Assembly (NCBI GenBank): GCA_002297505.1
Contig: DBLQ01000114.1
Coordinates: 1 to 9,651 of the forward strand
From: Flavobacteriales bacterium UBA720
GTDB lineage: Bacteria; Bacteroidota; Bacteroidia; Flavobacteriales; Weeksellaceae
Reading direction: 5' to 3'
DNA: 9,651 bases
The translations under genes and the position numbers were made by a program. Shown one piece after another: positions 6,752 to 9,651 of the stretch (its first letter is position 1; each line of letters opens with the position of its first letter). Below the pieces are notes generated by a model. That model did no database searches. It had not been told where the DNA came from and worked only from the letters and a program-made list of their open reading frames with translations.

Positions 6752-7211
6752 TTTAAAATATCTGGCATTGATTCCTCTTTTTTTGACGGCCTGCAAAAAG
6801 GAACCAGAAGTGAAGGACCAAAAAGTGGACACGGTAACCACGATTGAAAAACCGGTGGATTCACTGTCAACCATTAGTAAAACCGAAAAAGAATCCAACC
6901 AAAATATCGTTACGGTAGACGCATCGAAAATGCCAATCCGGCTGAATCTTGAAATTACAAATCCCGATGATCAGCTGATCCTGAAATTGGAGAATGTTAA
7001 TCAGGCCCAACTCAAAGGTTATATCAAAACGGAAAAACCGATGAATCTTAGATTCAATCAAATCAGGATGCCGGACAATACCTTCGATGGACCTTTTGGT
7101 CAAACAATTGAATATGAAACCAAACAAAAAGGCGAGTACTGGCTGATTCTCGCTAAAAGTAATATGGCGGAAGGAACGCCGGTCGGAAAGTTTTTTGTTA
7201 AAATTGAGTAG
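6714..7211 (+). CDS. Lipoprotein with a C-terminal beta-sandwich-like domain
   Basis: This encodes 165 residues. The signal ends in the lipobox LTAC with the lipidated cysteine at residue 27, followed by KKEPE. Lysine plus acidic residues just after the cysteine resembles the surface-export signal of some Bacteroidota lipoproteins, so the surface of the outer membrane is possible. Residues about 30-68 form a Thr/Ser/Lys-rich linker. Residues about 70-165 look like beta strands; the run KGEYWLILAKSNMAEGTPV followed by FFVKIE recalls the last strands of PPC or PliG-type domains, but this is only a resemblance. The first helix is preceded by an unusually long polar stretch (1-14). The ATG overlaps the upstream gene by 38 nt and no other ATG fits. 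It is the last gene before a terminator. Confidence 0.82.
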   Translation: MKRLISNSQKANSLKYLALIPLFLTACKKEPEVKDQKVDTVTTIEKPVDSLSTISKTEKESNQNIVTVDASKMPIRLNLEITNPDDQLILKLENVNQAQLKGYIKTEKPMNLRFNQIRMPDNTFDGPFGQTIEYETKQKGEYWLILAKSNMAEGTPVGKFFVKIE

Positions 7212-7220
7212 GTTAATATT

Positions 7221-7333
7221 ACCACATAGACATACACTTTAATGATGACCATAAAATTAAAAAAGAGAAAATAGAACGTACGCTATTTTCTCTTTTCTTT
7301 TATACTTAATTAAAATCGATTTGCCTATGTGGT
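7221..7333. repeat. Large imperfect palindrome between convergent genes
   Basis: The ends are ACCACATAGACA (7221-7232) and TGCCTATGTGGT (7322-7333), complementary at 11 of 12 positions. The centre is a perfect 14-bp stem (7261-7274 with 7283-7296). Between them the two arms also match in part, for instance TTTAAT and TAAAA segments at similar offsets. The whole is nearly symmetric about position 7277-7278, and one end lies 3 nt from the aroQ stop. Confidence 0.65.
7261..7296. terminator. Bidirectional rho-independent terminator
   Basis: AAAAGAGAAAATAG (7261-7274) and CTATTTTCTCTTTT (7283-7296) are perfectly complementary with the 8-nt loop AACGTACG. Runs of A before and T after the stem let it end transcription of the lipoprotein gene (plus strand) and of aroQ (minus strand). 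Confidence 0.85.
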
Positions 7334-7336
7334 TGA

Positions 7337-7744
7337 TCATTTTAAACTTAGTATGGCCAGTCGGTAACCTTTCATTCCAAAGCCGGAAATCACCGCGTCA
7401 CAATTTTCCGCCGTCACAGATTTTTTTCGGAATTCTTCGCGCTTGTAGATGTTACTGATGTGGACTTCAACTTTCGGTTTGTTGATATTTTTAAGACAAT
7501 CCGAAATGGCGTAAGAATAGTGCGTGAATGCGCCCGGATTGATTACGACAGCTTCAAAATCATCATCCTGCAGGCGGTTGATCAATTCGCCCTCGATATT
7601 GGATTGATAATAAATGATGTCGTCGCCAGAAAATTCTTGCTTCAGATCAGTCAGATAATCTTCCATAGAGACGGAGCCATAGATTTCCGGTTCGCGGGTG
7701 CCGAGCAGGTTCAGATTGGGGCCATTGAGGATGAGGATTTTCAT
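7337..7744 (-). CDS. aroQ: 3-dehydroquinate dehydratase, type II
   Basis: This 135-residue enzyme converts 3-dehydroquinate to 3-dehydroshikimate, the third step of the shikimate pathway, in the cytoplasm; type II enzymes form dodecamers. The active-site segments are complete: NGPNLNLLGTREPEIYG (7-23) with N10, R17 and Y22 on the flexible lid, VINPGAFTH (67-75) with N69 and H75, VEVHISN (92-98) with E93 and H95, and KREEFRKKS with R102. The length is a little under the family average of about 145 residues, but nothing essential is missing. The frame is open further upstream to 7870, but the family's N-terminus MKILILNGPN fixes the start at 7744. A TAnnTTTG box lies 15 nt before it. It is the only amino-acid biosynthesis gene in the window. 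Confidence 0.97.
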   Translation of the reverse strand: MKILILNGPNLNLLGTREPEIYGSVSMEDYLTDLKQEFSGDDIIYYQSNIEGELINRLQDDDFEAVVINPGAFTHYSYAISDCLKNINKPKVEVHISNIYKREEFRKKSVTAENCDAVISGFGMKGYRLAILSLK

Positions 7745-7759
7745 TCGGAAATATTTGAT

Positions 7760-7767
7760 CAAAGATA
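7760..7767 (-). promoter_or_regulatory. -7 box of aroQ
   Basis: On the minus strand TATCTTTG (7767 to 7760) matches TAnnTTTG and ends 15 nt before the aroQ ATG. A TTG at 7794-7792 would be the -33 box, with a spacer of 24 nt, slightly long. The box overlaps the short palindrome TTTGATCAAA (7754-7763). Confidence 0.55.
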
Positions 7768-7772
7768 TAAAA

Positions 7773-8111
7773 TTAAGGCTGATGCTGAAAGCAATATCCG
7801 TTGCCAATGCTCGTTTTATGCTGGCATCTGTTTCCGCTTTTCGTGGTTCCTTTGCATTGGACAGTCGCATCCGAACCGGAAGTTTTCTTGGTTCCGGCCA
7901 TTCTCAAAGTGGAACTGGAAATTGGTTTGCAGATCTTGCAGGCCGTTAATCCTTTTTGCAGTGCAGCAGTTAGGTCTGTTTTATTCGATACATTTTTTAC
8001 CATTCTGCAATTGGCAATGTGGTATTTTTCGCCGCTCGGTGTGTAATAAACCGTTTGGGAACTGACCGAGATAATAGAAAGAAAAAAGAATAGAGTTAAG
8101 AAATTTTTCAT
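7773..8111 (-). CDS. Small secreted protein with two zinc-ligand modules (DUF5763-like C-terminus)
   Basis: This encodes 112 residues. A hydrophobic signal peptide (MKNFLTLFFFLSIISVSSQ, cleavage near residue 18-19) leads to a first module YHIANCRMVKN...LTACKICKP with likely metal ligands H31, C35, C58 and C61, like the Ada-type metal-binding knuckle often found fused to nucleases. After a Ser/Thr/Lys linker (64-84) comes QCKGTTKSGNRCQHK...NGYCFQH with C86, C96, C107 and H110, the pattern of the DUF5763 family. The function is unknown; both modules would bind zinc or another metal if folded, which is unusual for an exported protein. The gene lies behind the tRNA-Glu terminator and 28 nt before aroQ, same strand. 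A possible weak -7 box (TATATTGG on the minus strand) lies just upstream of its start. Confidence 0.85.
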   Translation of the reverse strand: MKNFLTLFFFLSIISVSSQTVYYTPSGEKYHIANCRMVKNVSNKTDLTAALQKGLTACKICKPISSSTLRMAGTKKTSGSDATVQCKGTTKSGNRCQHKTSIGNGYCFQHQP

Positions 8112-8125
8112 AGGCCAATATAATA

Positions 8126-8156
8126 AAAATACCTTCAGGAAATCTGAAGGTATTTT
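8126..8156 (-). terminator. Terminator of the downstream tRNA-Glu
   Basis: AAAATACCTTCAG and CTGAAGGTATTTT form a perfect 13-bp stem around 5 nt, starting a few bases behind the tRNA 3' end. On the minus strand it ends in TTTTTATTATA. Confidence 0.85.
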
Positions 8157-8159
8157 AAG

Positions 8160-8231
8160 TAGCCCGTAGGGGAATCGAACCCCTCTTACCAGAATGAAAA
8201 TCTGAGGTCCTAACCGATAGACGAACGGGCC
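8160..8231 (-). tRNA. tRNA-Glu (UUC), copy 1
   Basis: On the minus strand it folds into a full cloverleaf of 72 nt. The acceptor stem is GGCCCGU/ACGGGCU with a G1-U72 wobble and discriminator A. The D-arm contains GUCU/GGAC, the anticodon stem UCAGA/UCUGG carries the loop UUUUCAU with anticodon UUC, and the T-stem AGGGG/CCCCU is perfect. CCA is not encoded. It is identical to the copy at 8337-8408. The nucleotides expected at 15 and 48 are U and G, instead of the usual G15-C48 seen in the third copy. Confidence 0.96.
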
Positions 8232-8253
8232 AAGTTAATTTTCTATGTTGTTT

Positions 8254-8281
8254 CAGATTTAATATTCCGAATGGAAGTCAA
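8254..8281 (-). promoter_or_regulatory. Possible promoter of the downstream tRNA-Glu
   Basis: On the minus strand TTG (8281-8279), 17 nt and TAAATCTG (8261-8254) fit the Bacteroidota promoter with one mismatch (C for T in TAnnTTTG). It would start about 15-18 nt before the tRNA 5' end. It matters because a terminator separates this tRNA from the upstream one. Confidence 0.4.
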
Positions 8282-8295
8282 AATCCAAATGTTTT

Positions 8296-8333
8296 AAAAA
8301 AAATACCTCCAGAAAATTAGTGAAGGTATTTTT
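8296..8333 (-). terminator. Terminator between the two tRNA-Glu genes
   Basis: On the minus strand AAAAATACCTTCA pairs with TGGAGGTATTTTT (one G-U wobble) and is followed by further T. Its left arm is nearly the same as that of the terminator at 8126-8156, so it belongs to the duplicated unit. Confidence 0.75.
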
Positions 8334-8336
8334 AAG

Positions 8337-8408
8337 TAGCCCGTAGGGGAATCGAACCCCTCTTACCAGAATGAAAATCTGAGGTCCTAACCGATAGACG
8401 AACGGGCC
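8337..8408 (-). tRNA. tRNA-Glu (UUC), copy 2
   Basis: Identical over 72 nt to the tRNA at 8160-8231, with the same UUC anticodon, complete stems and no encoded CCA. Its 5' end lies only 11 nt behind the rpsT stop codon, which leaves no room for a separate promoter unless it lies inside rpsT. It is therefore probably cut out of the rpsT transcript. Confidence 0.96.
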
Positions 8409-8419
8409 AGACTCTTATC

Positions 8420-8674
8420 TTAAGCTAAGCTGTTAACGTGCTTAGTTAATTTACTTTTCAAGTTAGCTGCTTTGTTTTTGTGGATAATGTTTTTCTTAGC
8501 CAATTTATCCAACAAAGAGATTACTTTTGGTAGTTGCTCAGCTGCAACAGTTTTATCCGCTTCATTTCTTAATACTTTCAAAGCTGTTCTTGCAGTTTTG
8601 TGGTAGTATCTGTTACGAAGTCTTCTTACTTCGTTCTGTCTGATTCTCTTAAGTGCTGATTTATGATTTGCCAT
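8420..8674 (-). CDS. rpsT: 30S ribosomal protein S20
   Basis: This 84-residue basic protein begins MANHKSALKRIRQNEVRRLR and ends in KNKAANLKSKLTKHVNSLA, the standard S20 sequence and length (three long helices bound to the 5' domain of 16S rRNA). The frame is open seven codons further upstream (MHPHLND), but MANHKS is the conserved start and the -7 box overlaps that extension. It has its own promoter at 8693-8723, with a leader of roughly 12-14 nt and no Shine-Dalgarno sequence. A tRNA-Glu gene follows 11 nt after the stop. In other bacteria S20 regulates its own translation; no leader structure is visible here to support that. Confidence 0.98.
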   Translation of the reverse strand: MANHKSALKRIRQNEVRRLRNRYYHKTARTALKVLRNEADKTVAAEQLPKVISLLDKLAKKNIIHKNKAANLKSKLTKHVNSLA

Positions 8675-8692
8675 ATCGTTCAAATGTGGGTG

Positions 8693-8723
8693 CAAAGATA
8701 AAAACTATTTTTTAATTTGCAAA
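8693..8723 (-). promoter_or_regulatory. Promoter of rpsT (and probably tRNA-Glu copy 2)
   Basis: On the minus strand TTTG (8723-8720), a 19-nt spacer and TATCTTTG (8700-8693) match the Bacteroidota consensus exactly. The -7 box ends 18 nt before the rpsT ATG. Confidence 0.82.
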
Positions 8724-8837
8724 CTTTTTTAAAAAAAATTAAATTTTGTTTTGCCTTTCGGAAGCTTGAATTTCAAATAAGAAATCTAATTGTACTTTAT
8801 TGTCAATCGGTAATTCTTACTTTCCTTTAAGGCGCTG

Positions 8838-8866
8838 CAAAAATATAGATATTTTTTAAAATTCAA
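8838..8866 (-). promoter_or_regulatory. Additional promoter-like sequence far upstream of rpsT
   Basis: On the minus strand TTG (8866-8864), 18 nt and TATTTTTG (8845-8838) fit the consensus. The 15-mer CTGCAAAAATATAGA (plus strand, 8835-8849) recurs exactly at 9032-9046 in the promoter of the tRNA-Glu-like gene. No open frame starts behind it: the minus strand from 8832 to 8701 has no ATG and has early stops. It may give rpsT a long leader, drive a small RNA, or be a leftover copy. The rest of 8701-8904 shows no gene. Confidence 0.45.
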
Positions 8867-8904
8867 AATTTTTTCTGATGTTTTTTTAATCTCCGAGTTG
8901 GGCC

Positions 8905-8942
8905 AAAAAAAAGTGAAAGTCATCCGGGATAACTTTCACTTT
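8905..8942 (-). terminator. Terminator of the tRNA-Glu-like gene
   Basis: On the minus strand AAAGTGAAAGT pairs perfectly with ACTTTCACTTT (11 bp), with a small inner TCC-C-GGA stem, and is followed by a T run. It starts about 5 nt behind the tRNA 3' end and shows that this gene is a transcription unit of its own. Confidence 0.88.
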
Positions 8943-8946
8943 ACTG

Positions 8947-9018
8947 TAGCCTATAGGGGAATCGAACCGCTGTTGCAAGAAAGAAAATCTTGAGTCCTAA
9001 CCACTAGACGAATAGGCC
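8947..9018 (-). tRNA. Divergent tRNA-Glu-like gene (anticodon UUC)
   Basis: The minus strand gives a 72-nt cloverleaf with the same layout as the two tRNA-Glu genes nearby: acceptor GGCCUAU/AUAGGCU with G1-U72, discriminator A, D-stem GUCU/GGAC, and anticodon stem CAAGA/UCUUG with the loop UUUUCUU, so anticodon UUC. Two positions are abnormal. Position 37, next to the anticodon, is U (plus-strand base 8982) where the other copies have A. The T-stem AGCGG/CCCCU has a C51-C63 mismatch (bases 8969 and 8957). The acceptor and anticodon stems have compensating changes relative to the other copies and stay fully paired, so it is not simply decaying. It has its own promoter and terminator. It may be a minor tRNA-Glu, one specialised for non-ribosomal use, or an early pseudogene. 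Confidence 0.8.
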
Positions 9019-9034
9019 ATTCCGTTTCGGTCTG

Positions 9035-9065
9035 CAAAAATATAGACTTTAATATTTTTTCGCAA
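9035..9065 (-). promoter_or_regulatory. Promoter of the tRNA-Glu-like gene
   Basis: On the minus strand TTG (9065-9063), a 20-nt spacer and TATTTTTG (9042-9035) fit TTG-N17-23-TAnnTTTG. The -7 box ends 16 nt before the tRNA 5' end. Confidence 0.65.
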
Positions 9066-9075
9066 CACATTTTTT

Positions 9076-9651
9076 CTATTTGCTTCGCTTTTCTATCACG
9101 GTGTTGGTGATGCCTTTGTTCTCCAGCTCTTTCTGCGCTTTTACCGCATCTTCTAATGTTCGGTATTTACCTTGGGTATAATAAAAAACACCATTTTCTT
9201 TGGCTCTTTCCATATCCGGCAGCATTTTCATCACAGGGGATTTGGATTCCAGCTTGTCTTTTCCGGCGTAGATTTCCAGGGTGTAATAGCCCGTAGCCAG
9301 TGCCTGATTCGGGACAAAGCTGATTGAGATGGCATTGCGGAATCCTGCGTCCTTCGCAGTTTTCAGGTTGGTGTCGCGGATGGAAGCATAATTGGTATTC
9401 GCGTAGTAATACTTATAAAAACCGTTCTCCTTGATAGGCAGGATGTATTTCAGACCTTTCAGTGCCGGATCGTCTACAGTGTAGCGCGACGGCGAACTCA
9501 TCAGAAGGATGCGGAAATCATTTTTCAATGGCTGCTCCACAGGTTTTTCCGGCTCCGGCTCTTTCACGTTGCGGTCCACCAGTTTTTTGTAGCTGATGAT
9601 GGCATTATAGATACTCTCGGCAATGGACTGTTGGCCATCATCAGATGAGAT
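9076..9651 (-). CDS. N-acetylmuramoyl-L-alanine amidase, C-terminal part with two SPOR-like repeats (5' end missing)
   Basis: The frame is open from the window edge to the stop at 9076-9078, 191 visible residues; the GTG at 9579 is internal. The first part, ISSDDGQQSIAESIYNAIISYKKL (1-24), is the typical last helix of an Amidase_3 zinc amidase, the enzyme that cuts the bond between N-acetylmuramic acid and L-alanine in peptidoglycan. A proline/glutamate-rich linker (30-42) leads to two similar modules, about 45-114 and 120-188. Both contain an ENGxF/YxY core followed by a helix with Lys/Ala and an end like GFRNAISISF or GITNTVIEKR, which is the SPOR pattern of septal peptidoglycan binding. 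Amidases with C-terminal SPOR-like domains occur in Bacteroidota and act in the periplasm during cell separation. The catalytic residues lie outside the window, so the assignment rests on the tail and domain order. Confidence 0.78.
   Translation of the reverse strand: MSSDDGQQSIAESIYNAIISYKKLVDRNVKEPEPEKPVEQPLKNDFRILLMSSPSRYTVDDPALKGLKYILPIKENGFYKYYYANTNYASIRDTNLKTAKDAGFRNAISISFVPNQALATGYYTLEIYAGKDKLESKSPVMKMLPDMERAKENGVFYYTQGKYRTLEDAVKAQKELENKGITNTVIEKRSK

Noticed and set aside
7754..7763. TTTGATCAAA at the aroQ promoter as a third operator copy
   Set aside because: Its half-sites are two, not five, nucleotides apart and the trailing CTTT is absent, so it does not match the sites at 2508 and 4126.
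7745..7870. N-terminal extension of aroQ
   Set aside because: The extra codons run through the 3' end of the neighbouring gene and the aroQ promoter; type II dehydroquinases begin at MKILILNGPN.
7460..8065. Plus-strand open frame of 201 codons
   Set aside because: It is antisense to aroQ and to the secreted zinc-knuckle protein, has low-complexity Cys/Phe-rich content and matches no family.
8675..8695. Seven-codon extension of rpsT
   Set aside because: S20 starts MANHKS in nearly all bacteria, and the -7 box lies within the extension.
8735..8832. Degenerate tRNA behind the promoter at 8838-8866
   Set aside because: The shared promoter core suggested one, but no acceptor stem or T-arm can be paired in this stretch.

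Overview
The window looks like chromosomal DNA of a flavobacterium (Bacteroidota), most likely of the Chryseobacterium/Epilithonimonas type. The reasons are a C-terminal type IX secretion sorting domain, promoters of the Bacteroidota form TTG-N17-23-TAnnTTTG, very short leaders without Shine-Dalgarno sequences, tRNA genes without an encoded CCA, and low to moderate GC content. The genus is an inference; no 16S or other marker gene is present.

Positions 1-2426 hold the 3' part of a large secreted protein made of alternating CUB-like and fibronectin III-like domains and ending in a T9SS type A sorting domain. Two hairpins follow it. Positions 2532-7211 carry a plus-strand envelope gene block: a six-helix membrane protein, an AT-rich orphan membrane protein and a small winged-helix regulator, then a small membrane protein, a YaeI-like metallophosphoesterase, a DUF4153/DUF4173-type polytopic protein and a lipoprotein. 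The first genes of the two halves (2532 and 4148) are both preceded by a -7 box embedded in the same palindrome, ACTTTG-TAATT-CAAAG followed by CTTT. The regulator at 3760-4050 lies between these two sites and is the obvious candidate to bind them, which would make this a small self-regulated envelope regulon.

Around 7221-7333 an imperfect palindrome of about 113 nt containing a bidirectional terminator separates the plus-strand block from minus-strand genes. These are, in order of decreasing coordinate: the C-terminal part of an N-acetylmuramoyl-L-alanine amidase with two SPOR-like repeats (window edge to 9076), a divergent tRNA-Glu-like gene, rpsT with two identical tRNA-Glu genes behind it, a secreted protein with two small zinc-ligand modules, and aroQ (type II 3-dehydroquinate dehydratase).

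The two observations most worth following are the paired operator/promoter palindromes flanking the winged-helix gene, and the tRNA-Glu-like gene at 8947-9018. The latter has its own promoter and terminator but carries U37 and a C51-C63 mismatch in the T-stem, positions that matter for decoding and EF-Tu binding.
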